Shown: positions 1 to 10,480 of the stretch, in pieces
Position numbering within the stretch: the first letter of the stretch is position 1
Layout: every line of letters starts with the position of its first letter
Assembly: GCA_019925105.1 (NCBI GenBank)
Contig: JAHGAU010000007.1
Coordinates: forward strand, 124,001-188,000
DNA length: 64,000 bases
Direction of reading: 5' to 3'
DNA from: Niebla homalea
Taxonomy: Eukaryota > Ascomycota > Lecanoromycetes > Lecanorales > Ramalinaceae
Notes under the pieces: generated by a model
What the model saw: only the letters and a program-made list of their open reading frames with translations
Told to the model about the DNA's origin: nothing
Databases searched by the model: none
Position numbers and translations under genes: made by a program

Positions 1-287
1 ATAATCGGTTCGTGGAGGGCAAAGAGGGGGAAGGTGTCAAGTGGGCGTTGCAGCATAACCTGGGATTGGGTGGCGCGGCGGTCGTGGCGCTTTATAAGAG
101 GGCAGATGGGGGGAGAGGGAAGATGGTTGGCGACGAGGAGGTGAGTCAGAAGAGTGGGGTTGGGTATAATCCGGCAGTGGAGGCAAGGGAGATCACCAAG
201 GAGCAGGCGGAGAGGGTGAGGAGTAAGGAGATGGGGAGTGAGTGGGCGTTGGGGGATGCGTTGAAGAAGGTCGAGGCGAAGCTGTAA
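1..287 (+). CDS. SCP-x-type peroxisomal thiolase, 3' end only
   Basis: This is the last ~95 codons of a gene that begins left of the window; the frame is open from base 3 to the TAA at 285-287. The segment HNLGLGGAAVVALYKRADG matches the C-terminal core of sterol-carrier-protein-x/acetyl-CoA acyltransferase-type thiolases, where the glycine-rich strand follows the last catalytic region. The protein ends in AKL, a peroxisomal targeting signal type 1 variant, so a matrix enzyme of peroxisomal beta-oxidation is the likely role (inference from family and signal). The catalytic cysteine and histidine lie outside the window and cannot be checked. The tail VEAREITKEQAERVRSKEM is a charged helix common in fungal members. 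No intron is seen in the visible part. Confidence 0.72.
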   Translation, partial: NRFVEGKEGEGVKWALQHNLGLGGAAVVALYKRADGGRGKMVGDEEVSQKSGVGYNPAVEAREITKEQAERVRSKEMGSEWALGDALKKVEAKL

Positions 288-695
288 TGGGTGGACTTGG
301 GATGTCTCTCTGAAGATTTCTAGCATATTGGACACTTGACGATTAATGGCTGCGCGACTAGTGGGGCGTATGATGATTGTAAACGGTAATGGGTGCGAGT
401 CATGGAGTTGGATGGAATTACCACGAGGTTCAGAAGTAACGTCAATCACACAAGACCATGAATAACTGGTGTTCTTCATGGCTGTGACTAGCTAGCATAA
501 TGATATCTGGGTGTCGCAAATCAAAGCCCCTTGCAACATGTCGTACATCAAGTTTGAACACCAATGATTCCACTCGCCATGTTGAAGGTAAGACTCTGTC
601 CACAGAAACCCATCTGCACTCCTCTCTCCCCCTAACCAATCCTCCCATCTCCCGAGAATCGACAACCTCGACCGATGAAAGAATACCCTATATCC
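288..695. other. intergenic, thiolase 3' flank
   Basis: Non-coding by eye. It holds the 3' flank of the thiolase and, from about 600, a C-rich tract that merges into the end of the cupin gene on the opposite strand. The two genes are convergent. No repeat or RNA gene was recognised. Confidence 0.5.
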
Positions 696-1392
696 TCACC
701 CTCCCCCTTCCACCCCCCGCCCCCATTCATTCTCCTCAAAACCCTCCCCCCCCCCATCTACTCCCGCGTCTTCGCCTTCCACCCCTCCCCCTCCCCCCGC
801 CCCCTCCAACGCCTCCCCCAACTCCCTCCCCCACCCACCTTCACCGGCCCCCAAATCCTGCAACACGAAGAACATCCGGGCCCACCCCCGATCCGGCGTG
901 ACGTTCCGCCAACCATGGATCGTCGCGCGCTGCACCGCCACATCCCCGCGCCGCATCGTCACCTTGACGCCCTCATCGAGCTCCATCTCGAGCACACCCT
1001 CGATGACGACGCCGTAGTCGAGGGATTGCGTGCGGTGCATGATCGGGGAGGTGTCCGGCCCGATGTCGACCATCCGGGCGACGGTGCCGTGGGGGTGCAC
1101 CAATCCGGGCGGGGTGGTGGACATGAGGTGTTCGTGCGTGCGGATGTCGTTGGCGTTGTGGTTGGAGGTGTCGGCGCCGAGGTTGGGGGGTTGCGACGAG
1201 GTGGTGTAGAGCACGTTGAAGGCCATCCCGTTGTTGAGGTGCCGGGTCCAGGTGCCCGGGGTGGAGGATTCGAGGATGGCGGTGCCCGAGGGGTGTGGCC
1301 CGTGATGTGGCGGGTGATGCCGGGGAGGTCCGGGGCGAGTTGGGTGGGGTTGGGGGGTGGTGGAGAGGGGTGGAGGAGGAGGGGGTGGACAT
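696..1392 (-). CDS. cupin-domain protein, reading frame apparently broken
   Basis: On the minus strand the frame ending at 696 encodes a typical fungal small cupin: TSPIMHRTQSLDYGVVIEG and a later RRGDVAVQRATIHGWRN, that is, cupin strands with metal-ligand-type histidines. Homologues are about 180 residues and of unknown substrate. The N-terminal third is spread over other frames: an ATG at 1392 opens one frame, LAPDLPGITRHITGHTP is read in a second, and SGTAILESSTPGTWTRHLNN followed by the cupin core in a third. Joining them needs single-base shifts near 1336-1370 and near 1270-1280, both in C runs, with no splice sites to explain them. Either the gene is newly inactivated or the sequence has homopolymer errors. 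The C-terminal glycine-rich tail from about 900 down may not be authentic. Confidence 0.6.
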
Positions 1393-1739
1393 TGTTGTGG
1401 TGTGGTTTTGGGGGGGGGGGAAAGAAGGGGCTTGGGGATGATGAGGGTGTGATGGGAAAGTAAGTCGTCGAGCTTTGGATGCTTGGGGCTATGGGAGAGT
1501 GTGGGGATGTTGAGGATTGCGGTTGCGATGGCTTTAGAAGAAGAAGAGCTGAGAATGGCCCAAAGTCAATGGCTGCTGGGTTGAGGCGGGGAGGATTCTG
1601 GTCGGCGAATTCTTCTAGATGCAAGAGCTGAGGCAAAGCTATGTGGTCGTTGGGCTACGTCGTCTGAGCCGGTCACGATCGACAGGAAGCGTCATGACGC
1701 ATTGCAGCGCATTCAGTGTCTCAAATCGGGATCCTACAG
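1393..1739. other. intergenic, cupin upstream region
   Basis: Upstream flank of the cupin gene, ending at the left end of an inverted-repeat element. No convincing coding sequence. Confidence 0.4.
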
Positions 1740-1793
1740 TTAGCGCGAGCAAGTTGCTTGAGAATCCTTGGCATTATTTTTTTGCGCGCATCC
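1740..1793 (+). repeat. left terminal inverted repeat of element 1
   Basis: Left arm, pairing with 2145-2199. The outer 35 bases are identical to the reverse complement of the right arm. Confidence 0.75.
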
Positions 1794-2144
1794 CCTTTAA
1801 TAGCTTTTACCAACTCCATGAATAGTACGTTAAACATGAAGCTATTAACTGTAAGAAGTATATATATATTAAGGAATTAATCTATGTAAATTTTATACAT
1901 TTAAACTTAATAATATTGAGTAAGAAAGGGGTTTTTATTTAGGATGAAATCTATTAACGGATAGATTCCGCTCTTAATCTTTAGACTCAAAATGCACCTT
2001 TTTTCAACACTTTTTATTACCACATTATAGTTAAAGATATAGGTAAAACTTAGCAGTATATATACAGTAACGTAAAGGAATCATTTGCGACCGAGAACAC
2101 AAAATATTGAATGTTTACAAAGGATATCGGTTTGAACCACCAAA

Positions 2145-2199
2145 GTGGGTGCGCGCAAAAAGCAATGCCAAGGATTCTCAAGCAACTTGCTCGCGCTAA
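2145..2199 (-). repeat. right terminal inverted repeat of element 1
   Basis: Right arm, ending CTCGCGCTAA. Compared with the left arm it keeps C and G where the left has T and A at the inner differences. Confidence 0.75.
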
Positions 2200-2428
2200 A
2201 GGGCGACTTTGCAGCCTCATGCATAAGCCCCGGGAGAATCCGGTGACCCTTCGGGAGAAATGCTGCAGCGGAAAGGCCCCATTTGCTGTCGTCTGCTTCT
2301 GTAGAGCACATTAGGGTATTCTGATGGTCTTTGATGATGAGACATGGCTTCTAACGAGTCTCAAGACCATTGTGAAAATTAGAGACCTATTATGGGAGTG
2401 CTTTGCACGGGTAATTAATCTGTACACA

Positions 2429-3616
2429 TCATCTCAAGCCTTTGGCAATCTGGCTTGCCATCAGCATATTCATCGCCAATCCCGGATGCAGGTTATCCCT
2501 CCACAAGTACTGCTCAAAAGTGCCATCGCACCCTTCCCCTGTATCCGTTGGGCTTGACACCTGTGTGGAGCCATACTTCGCATATGCTGCACAGTACCCC
2601 GTCACATTGGTCAGACCCTTGGTCTCAGGGTAGGAGCTCGGGTCTTTGATCACTTGCTGGAATAACGAGTTTGTATCAAAGAAGAAAAGGTTGACCTCGT
2701 CGTAGGCGGAGGTGAAATTGCGGGCCATGGTCTCGAGGCGGGTGTTCCAATCGGGGATCAAGGTGTTGAGGTCCGGGGGTGGGTTGGGGGCCAGGTCCAT
2801 GGCCGCGAGGTTGAGGATCAGGAAGTTACGGGCGCCGGTCTGGTAGAGCTGGGATGATCATTAGTCTCAGTAGGTCATGAGAAGGAGTATCGGTATAGAG
2901 CTCACTTCATCGAGAAGCCTTGCGTAGGTCGCGAACTCTCGGTCCCATGACCCTGCAGCGGTCTCGTTGGTCGCCGACACTTCGACATCATTGACACCAA
3001 AGTAAGAGGTGAAGAGCGTGGAGGCAGGGTCCCACGGTATGCTCCTTTTTCGAAAAGCATGTGGACCCCTTCTTGACACTTGTGTGCTCGATCCTGATAG
3101 CCGGCTGGGTTTCCCCAATGCTTGACTGCTGTTTCCTGTGCTCTTCGGCGCGGCTTCTGCGCCGTACGTCGGGAGGTAAATCTTCTCGACTTGTGTCACG
3201 AAATCATCAACACCGTGCTCAATGTCTGCATTGTTGACGGTGGCGCCCGCAACAGCGACGTTGTATTCCTCGATGGCGCTGTCATTGTATTTGACCGCCA
3301 TATAAGAGACGTACGTGTACCTCAAGAATTGGTTGGAGGGTTGGATATTATTCCCTGTACCACCCAAGGGATAGTCAGGTAGTGATGGTTGGGCTCCTTG
3401 GGCGTCAAAGCCGGTTTCGGTCCAGGAGTCACCAAAGGAGAAGATGGTCTTGATGTTGGACCATCCTGTCCATGAAGCTCTGGCATTGATCTTGTTGATC
3501 AGATCTCTCCTGTCAATTCTTCCCCCGGTCGTGGGGTGTGGGTGTGCGTCATGGGTGGACAGTGCTGATACGAAAGCGATAGACTGAAGGAGGAAAGTAA
3601 GGAGAGTGGAAAACAT
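2429..3616 (-). CDS. secreted SGNH/GDSL esterase, CE16-like
   Basis: Two exons, 3616-2906 and 2848-2429, joined in phase 0 over a 57-nt intron (GTGAGC...CAG, branch ACTAATG), giving 376 residues. Residues 1-20 form a hydrophobic signal peptide. The block I motif FSFGDSWTETGF places the nucleophile serine at about residue 64; GVNDVE fits block III; and DNLHPG near the end supplies Asp355 and His358 of the catalytic triad. This arrangement matches fungal acetylesterases of carbohydrate esterase family 16, which remove acetyl groups from hemicellulose-derived oligosaccharides outside the cell. The substrate is inferred from the family only. Several NxS/T sites suggest glycosylation. Immediate neighbours give no functional context. 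Confidence 0.85.
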
Positions 3617-3955
3617 GTTGGATCCAAAGTATCTCTCAGTGATGGAAATGAATTGACTTGCGTCTGTAATTATACAAAGGAGAACCGTATTCGGTGTCCG
3701 GGCATCCGATCACGGTCGAAAGGAGAAGTAAAAGCGGATACACTCGGTATGCAGGGAATGTACGACCTTTATCAATATGCACATGGTATTTGGAATCAAA
3801 TGGTATTTGGAATCAAGATGCCCAAGTGGGGCCACCTTGTGATTGTTCATGCCAAGCAGGGGCTGTGGAAGAGAAGAGTGAGATGAAGGGGAAGAGGTTC
3901 CTGGATTGGCACACTTGACCTCTTCCTAGGGCAATTGACAAACCTACAACAAGCA
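3617..3955. other. upstream region of the esterase gene
   Basis: Promoter-side flank of the minus-strand esterase. Around 3785-3812 a short segment (TGGTATTTGGAATCAA) is duplicated in tandem. No coding sequence supported. Confidence 0.4.
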
Positions 3956-5518
3956 TCAGACGGCATGCCATTCGCCTCTTCTTAGACTGTACCGTTGGGT
4001 TAGGAACGTGGTGACTGGTGAGCCGGCGAGAGACAAGGGGGAAGGGGCGAGAATAACAGTAGCGTAAGGCTTAGAAAAACCATGAGGAGTTGAGGACTGA
4101 GGAACCAAAGTCTGTATAGCACTATTTGTATCACCATTGTGAGCCTCAGGTTGCACATCAAGCGACGCCAATCGCGGTGTCACATTATGAGCCGTCATCG
4201 TGCTAGTGACCGTTTCACCATCAAAGACGCGCCGCAAGTTGGTTGTGGCTTCGCAACCTGCAATGAGATTATATAAGTTGAAGATGGAAAAGTCTTGGAC
4301 TTTCATCTGCTGTCCCAAGGACGGGTTGATAAATTTCTCGCATTCAAACTCTGCTGGAAGATCGGCTTGCAGCAAAGAAGTGAATAAATTTGTTCCGCCC
4401 AGATGAAGAGGCTTGAGAGGAGATTAAATGGGGGCGAATATTTGAAAAGGACGGTCCAACTCTTAAGATCGCACGCGATACCAAGACGTCAGCACAACTT
4501 GTGGTCAAAGGCTTGCTCTTCACATCTCACAAAATCCAAAGGCGGCATTGACACCAATATCGCCGGAGTCGTGTATGAGGAAGTGCGCCAATCCGGGCTT
4601 TAAAACTTCTGCTCCGCCACCCCATTGGTATTTCCACTCGCCAATGTTATTGCGCATCCCACGCTCCCTAGTGCCAAATATAAGAAATCCTCCTGACCAA
4701 CACACCTTGAAGATTTGCCCAAAGATCATCCACAGCCGCCCACAGTCTTATTGCTTGAAACGTCATTCTCGATTCCATCGTCTGGTTGTCATTCATCACA
4801 ACATCACCCTTAATATCATCATCCTTTTCGGCGCCGGCACAGGCGGCCCATGGATTCCTGCTCGAAAGGGCGACGGTTTCAGGAAATCCTGAGCGTCGGA
4901 CTTCCTTGCAAGATGCCATTGGCGGTGCATTTCGCGTAGATCCTAAACCTGACAGGTGCCGGATTTATTTAGGCATTGGTGTTCTTTACCGGCGGTGCGA
5001 TGCCGGCCCAAATTCGAGGCTGATGGCTCATGAGCGACAGATGATCAGGGAGAGTGGGGTGATCGAGGACGTAGTAAAGAAGAGGGAAAGCGCGGCGCTT
5101 TTTGGCTTTTGGTGTGAGTATGATCGATCGCGTTGAGGAGTCAAGTACGTTTTTGGTAGAGCATGGACCGTACTGATAGGAAGGAGTAGCGGGGAGTCCA
5201 TCGCCGATTGATGGAGAAGCTGTTCAAGCACGGCGTCCAGGTCAGGGTTCCTCTCAAAACCAAATTGGTAGACGTTGGAAAGGTAGGATCAAAGGAGGTG
5301 ATGGCGTTCATGTAAAAGAAATTCCCTGCCATACAAAGAATTCCATCAACACGATCGTTACCACTGTTCTCAATCCTCCCATCAATTGGGAACAATCTGC
5401 CCTCTTTCTGCATTGCCGGAAAACCAATCGTGGGAGTCTTAATGCTGCACTTCCTTGTTGACATCGCTGCTATTGCAATTCTTTTCCGGCTTCTCACGGC
5501 TTCAATCAATCCCCACAA
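3956..5518 (-). pseudogene. coding-like fragments of an unrecognised, possibly decayed gene
   Basis: Several minus-strand pieces read like protein but do not assemble into one clean model. In order they are 5518-5260 (ending GNFFYMNAITSFD), a different frame at 5260-5150 (NVYQFGFERNPDLDAVLEQL), 4919-4705 (DDDIKGDVVMNDNQTMESR), 4690-4520 (NNIGEWKYQWGGGAEVLKPG) and 4375-4230 (CEKFINPSLGQQMKVQDFS). The switch from the first to the second piece needs a one-base shift inside an exon with no splice site. I do not recognise the family. It may be a broken gene, or a real multi-exon gene I cannot resolve by eye; the 3956-4230 end is least convincing. Confidence 0.3.
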
Positions 5519-6840
5519 TGCTCACACAGGACATCAATAATCCTCCGTCCGCCACTCCTTCATTGATCCAACCATATTACATGTCCACTCGACCCAGTCG
5601 CCTGCCGCTTCATGATTGACCAATTCAACACTCCACGCTCGCTCTCTGATCCCCTTACTCCTCCAAAAAGGGCTATCCGCAGGTTTCCGTCCATTGCCCT
5701 AACAAGAAGGACCGTCCGACTCCTCGGCTACCCCATCAACTACGCCAGGCAACACGCCATCACTCGCCGACAAACCCGAGCGCCTCTCCGACCGATCCAG
5801 ATTTCGGGCCCTGAGGGGGCGGAGAAGCAGGCCGCTATTAACATGGCCTTGGCCGCGCGCTCTGTCGAATCTCCATGGGAGGGGGGTTTTGTACTTTAGC
5901 CTTCCTCCTCCTACTCCTTCTCCTCTTCTTCCTCTTCTTCCTCTTCTTCCTCTTCTTCCTCTTCTTCCTCTTCTTCCTCTTCTTCCTCTTCTTCCTCTTC
6001 TTCCTCTTCTTCCTCTTCTTCCTCTTCTTCCTCTTCTTCCTCTTCTTCCTCTTCTTCCAGAACCTTCAGCATCATTCGCCTGCAACCCAGCAAAGCCGTA
6101 ATGACCGAACCATCGAATCCGCCCCCCAGTAGTAAGCAGATAATAATAAGAAAAAGTCGCCATTGGAGCCCAAACACCTCCGTGCGCAACTGACAACTAG
6201 TTGTTCGTGAGACCAGAACACCGACCATATTTACCTTACTTCAAAATCGAAGGCACCCCCCACAAAAAAGATGGGGAACTCGCCCTTTTTCTTTCTAAAC
6301 TCGATTAAAATACGATGTTTTGGAATCTTGGATTATTATAATGATGCCTGTGGAGATTTCCAGAGGAAAAGAGTGGTGGGACGGAAAGAATTTCCTGTGC
6401 GCCGGTGAATGGTCCTGGGATTGAGGCAAAAATTCGAGAGCTTTCGTTGCCAAGGGGGGGTTGGTCTGGCGGCGAACTTCATCATCCTTGGACGGAGAGG
6501 TAGTGGGAGCTATAGGGTGGAGTTGAGGGAGGGGGGTTTTTTCAGAGGAGTAAGGCAATGTACATATAACACAGTCATTCGAGTGCCTTCGAATGTACAA
6601 GTGAGAAGTCAAAGGGTGTCGTGGTAGCATCTTCAATGGGCAGGGATGTTGTCTAGTAATGGTGCTAGTACACGACAACTATCAGGAAGTATCCTGCGAA
6701 CAGGATGGTATCAACTGGACATCTACAAATGTACATGCAAAAGCGGAGTTCATTGAGCAATCCCATTTGATACAACCCCGCTGTAAGTCATTAATAACAT
6801 TAGACGATGCCTTTGCTTAAGCCACTGCAATTCTCCCTCC
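5519..6840. other. gene-poor interval with a pyrimidine minisatellite
   Basis: No supported gene. The open frames across 5700-6230 are produced by the low-complexity tract (poly-Glu, poly-Leu/Phe or poly-Leu/Pro depending on frame) and are not taken as genes. Confidence 0.5.
5922..6058 (+). repeat. 9-bp minisatellite (CCTCTTCTT)n
   Basis: About 15 near-perfect copies of a 9-bp unit CCTCTTCTT, preceded by imperfect CTC/CTT triplets from about 5900. All pyrimidine on the plus strand. It lies outside any supported gene. Confidence 0.9.
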
Positions 6841-7330
6841 ATATCATGATACTGTGGTCTCCTCATCCCCATCTTCGTCTTCGTCCTGATTACTGTTCTC
6901 CCAGTCCCACACCTGGCTCAGTTCAAGCTCTGCCCGATCCTCGTCAGTCCATAGCGGTCGTCTTCCATGCGGGGCTCTCTATTTACCCCGTCAGCCATGT
7001 AGTCAACACCAGGAGTATTATCCTCGGAGCCGGTCAAGCTCGCAGTCTCTGTCTCCGTACCAAGCCTGGTATAAGTTTACTTTTCCCCAGACTTTCATAT
7101 GCCTAAGAACATCGTGTCTTCGACTATTGGGGGCATACTTCACGTCCATCTCCATGTTTGCCTCGGAGGTGAAGCTTTTCTGGGTTCACAGAATCCAGGC
7201 CCGTAGCTGTGTCAACGGGCGAAAATACTTCGCTAAGCGTTGTCAATGCCATCGCCTCGACAATACTATGGATTTGAAAACGTCTACGCCTTTTTCGCCT
7301 TTTCCACCCAGCTCTTTAGATGTCTAGAGC
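6841..7330 (-). other. coding-like minus-strand fragments ending in an acidic tail
   Basis: Minus-strand pieces read MALTTLSE (from about 7244), KSFTSEANMEMDVK, LGTETETASLTGSEDNTPG and WTDEDRAELELSQVWDWE followed by an acidic tail to a TGA at 6844. Plausible introns join the first pieces: GTATTT...CCCAG with branch TTGAC, then GTATGC...CCAG. A frame change between about 6985 and 6945 is not explained by splicing. This is either a short gene with an unrecognised structure or a relic. Family not recognised. Confidence 0.25.
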
Positions 7331-8240
7331 GAACAGGGCGGCAGAGTGAGAGCACTGTGGTTGGGATCTTGCTTTTGAACGATATCTGCTTGCTGTAATA
7401 GATTGGATGGAGTTGCCAGAGGTGAGATGGTAGCTGGTGGAGTTATTTGCAATTGAGAAGGGCCGTGGCGTAAAAGTCGTATGGCTTTAAGCCTAAGTCG
7501 TTCAATGTGAACAAAGTACAAAGGCATGTCCTGAAGAACGCCCTTACGGTCGGTTCTGACTCTCCTATCTTACCCGTCTTTTTGATCGTTACCCCACCCC
7601 TCCCCTCCCCCGGTGAAGAGTCATGAAAGCGCCACGATTTATATCGTAGCAGGTGTCTATATACAGGAGAGTATATGTTTTATCTCTCTTTATGATTCCA
7701 TCATCTTTGAGATAGATCATCGGGTCTTTCGCAGGTAGATGATTTTGGTTGGTCGTTGAGCGTATTAGATACTAAGCTCCCTACCCCTGAAACGTTTAAG
7801 ATGGGGGACTCCTAGTTGAGACTGATAGTTGGTATTTGGTTTCGAAACTGTCGGCAATACTGCTTCACAATCATGGTGCGATCAAAGGATCAATACATGA
7901 TGACGTCCGCGTCGAGAGATCTCCAGAAGTCAAAGCCATGGCGAGGGTGGCAGGTCCAGGTGGCGGCTGGCGAAAGGACCCAGATCAACGTGGATTGATC
8001 GGGAATAGAACGTGGGGCAATTTGATTTGATGTGTGTTTATACTACGAATCCAGCTGTGCTAATTTCGGTGTTCCATAACGTGTGGCCTTTTGGCCGCGC
8101 TGGTAACCGTAAAACCTAGCTTACTAGGACAAAAACGGGGTCCACACACCTCCGCTGCTCCGTCACTGCGGAGCGAGCATCACCTGTTACCCTGCAGGTG
8201 GCTGCGTCATCGCTGTAGCGTATGTTGCCTGCATCACCAC
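7331..8240. other. intergenic, nothing recognised
   Basis: Scanned on both strands; no domain-bearing frame, RNA gene or repeat recognised. Confidence 0.4.
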
Positions 8241-8790
8241 CACCGAGCTTCTCACAGGTTTTACCTCTGGTCCTCCTGTCCAACTATTCCTTATACCCAG
8301 CATACATCCTCACTGATGCCTGCCCGTCGTCCGCCGAGCGTAGCGTCGCTTTCCACATCGCCCCGGTATCAACAGCGAGGGCTACACTGCTTCTGGGCTG
8401 GCTCCTTACCTGTGGGCCCTTCTTCTTCCGCTTGGCCTTTGGCTTGTCGACGATTTCCTCTACCACTTCAATGGGCAATTTGATTGTGGTCTAGCACAGA
8501 CATCATTGGAGTACCATGCATGTCATTGGATTGTGTGTGAGAAGGCAACATGACTGCGAGAGGAAGGGCAGGGCGGCCGAAGCAAGTATATGTTGGTCCC
8601 GCAGTTCGAGATCGAACCAACTGGACGGCTTCCACCTGAGGAAGATTTTGACATAGCAGCTGTCTCCGAGAGGCTGCAAGTTTGCAGTGGAGCAGCGGCG
8701 TCATCCTGATCAAACACATTTGCCTTCTTCTGGAATCTTACTAGGCGTCGAAAGTTTTGCCACCATTGGTGGACGACGCACATCTCATAT
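8240..8790 (-). other. possible small basic-protein gene fragment
   Basis: On the minus strand an acceptor-like TGCTAG at about 8494-8489 is followed by a frame reading LPIEVVEEIVDKPKAKRKKK and then a strong donor, CAG/GTAAGG at about 8413. Further up, MSKSSSGGSRPVGSIS begins near 8660. The pieces suggest a short multi-exon gene with a lysine-rich segment, but start, stop and intervening splice sites could not be set. Treat as a lead only. Confidence 0.2.
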
Positions 8791-9004
8791 TGGAATGATC
8801 ATAGCCACCATTGGGACAAAGGTGACCATGTGTTACAACGGCGTCTTGAAGAGACGAAATGTTCAAAGGCGAGGCTCTAGCGAATAAGGAATGCGTTTGC
8901 GTTGACTGCCAGTAGAGGGTCGTAGGGCGAATTCAATGTAAGAGCGTAGCGAAGAGAACGCCACTCCCATGCGGCCTCCATTAATCTCTGCCCTCCCAGC
9001 AGCC

Positions 9005-9857
9005 CTAAGTCACCGCAACAGATGCGCTTGTCTGATCCTCAGCCTCTGTACAAGTATAACGCTCATACATCCGCATCTCATTGGGCAGAAGGTCCGCGAT
9101 CTGAGTGCTCCTCATGACCATCATGCCCAGCATACTTGATCGTTGCAAATCAAATGGCAGGCGCGTGGGGTGATCAAACTCAAAGATCCTAATCGTGGCG
9201 AGATTCTTCTCGTTGGACACTTTGTTCGTCACCAGCGCCCTGATCGTTGTAATCAGGAGGGCCATGTCGCCGTATCTGGCCGGTCTAATCTTGCTGAAAC
9301 CGAGAAAAGGGTTGATGGTACCGACGCAAGGGAAGGTGGCGGTGGCGATGTTCATGCCACCTTCAGTGAAGGTCAGCTGGGAAAAGCGCGTGGGTAGGGT
9401 GGGGCCAGGTAAGAAGGCGTTGTGGGTGTAGGCGGCGAGGGAGTCCAGAACGTCACGGGCTGAGTCTGCCGCGGAAAGGAGGTCGGAGCGGTCCTGGACA
9501 GGATGCTGGGAGGGCGTTTGCCGCTCATGGAAGTTGGCTTCGACATAGAGAAGCCTAGAGCCGCCCGTGATGAAGCAATGGTATCTGCCAGCTTGTGTGA
9601 GGAACGAACGGTAGGAATAGGCTAACACGCACCAGAGCTCAGGAGAGGAGATGGAGTGCAACGTACGAGTCTGGTGCTAGGCGTGATAAGGGTAGTACTT
9701 CGGGGGAGCCACACAGAGATTCAGGGCGGAACTGAAGGGACGCTGACAAGTTGGCGCTACTGCTGGATGGCGGTTGAAGAATGGTGGTATTGTAAATACT
9801 GAGACCATTCGCACAATCGTTGACTGCGAGGAAGAGTGTGAGGTAAACCAAGCGCAT
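9005..9857 (-). CDS. secreted protein of unknown function
   Basis: Two exons, 9857-9667 and 9584-9005, separated by an 82-nt intron (GTACGT...GGCAG, branch CTCAC) that restores phase exactly, giving 256 residues. The start MRLVYLTLFLAVNDCANG is a good signal peptide. The mature part has no motif I recognise; it contains few cysteines and a run rich in Ser/Asn near the N-terminus. The 3' exon reads through without stops for 580 nt, and the splice brings APDS directly to YHCFITGGSRLLYVEANFH, a smooth junction. Role unknown; extracellular location is inferred from the leader. No conserved neighbour. Confidence 0.6.
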
Positions 9858-10480
9858 TGTGTAAAGCCTGTTTCTTTGGTGGAGTTGCGTGTCATGAGGG
9901 CTGTATCCTCACATCTCCAGACATGTTCTCTCGGCAAATCCCAATAATGAGTTCAAGAAAGACGTGGGATACAACTACTCGGCCAATACCGTGTGTGTCG
10001 CGCTTCTTCGGCACCAGCCAGATGGCGCCAATATGCGATGTCTACAATGCCAGTTGCGATGCGCGATTCAAAGGTCGCTTGTTTCTCACGTTCATCCGTA
10101 GCCGGGCGTGGCGACCTGGTCGCTTCGGCCTGGTCCCATCAGACACAGCCAAAGCTGGTCTGTGATAGTTGGCGAAGCGATGCACTTCTAGGTCAAGCAT
10201 TTCAGGAGGCTTCCTGCGGTGTGAGTCTAGCTATCTAATGGTAACAGGCCGCAGAAGAGTATGGTCAGCGGTGAGCTCGCGTTTCAGGTTATTGTGCTGG
10301 ACCTTGCATCGCCGCTCAAAGTGTACTGAGCACGCCTCCATCACGTTTTTGCAGTCCGTACAGCAGACGCCGAATGCCCAGAACGTGGATAAGGTGCAGA
10401 CCAGTCACAGCAGGGTGAGTGGACCAGATATTGTCTGTGCGTGCTGGAGATGGGATCATTTTTGATTTCTAAATTGAAAT
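9858..10480. other. intergenic between secreted protein and F-box gene
   Basis: Upstream side of the secreted-protein gene and downstream side of the F-box gene. No coding sequence or repeat supported. Confidence 0.4.

Larger units (their letters stand above)
1740..2199. mobile_element. MITE-like element with long terminal inverted repeats (element 1)
   Basis: The left arm starting at 1740 (TTAGCGCGAGCAAGTTGCTT) is repeated in reverse complement at the right end, finishing at 2199. The match runs about 50 bp with a few differences, mainly A/G and T/C transitions near the inner end. The interior (about 1800-2100) is very AT-rich and has no coding sequence. A TA dinucleotide sits at each end (1741-1742 and 2197-2198), which would fit a TA target duplication of a Tc1/mariner-type element, but the call of superfamily is inference. 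At 460 bp it is too short to carry a transposase, so it is non-autonomous. No second copy was seen in the window. Confidence 0.72.

Noticed and set aside
5699..6228. Long frames giving poly-Glu, poly-Leu/Phe or Gly-Arg repeats
   Set aside because: All arise from translating the 9-bp minisatellite in different frames; flanking sequence shows no domain or splice support.
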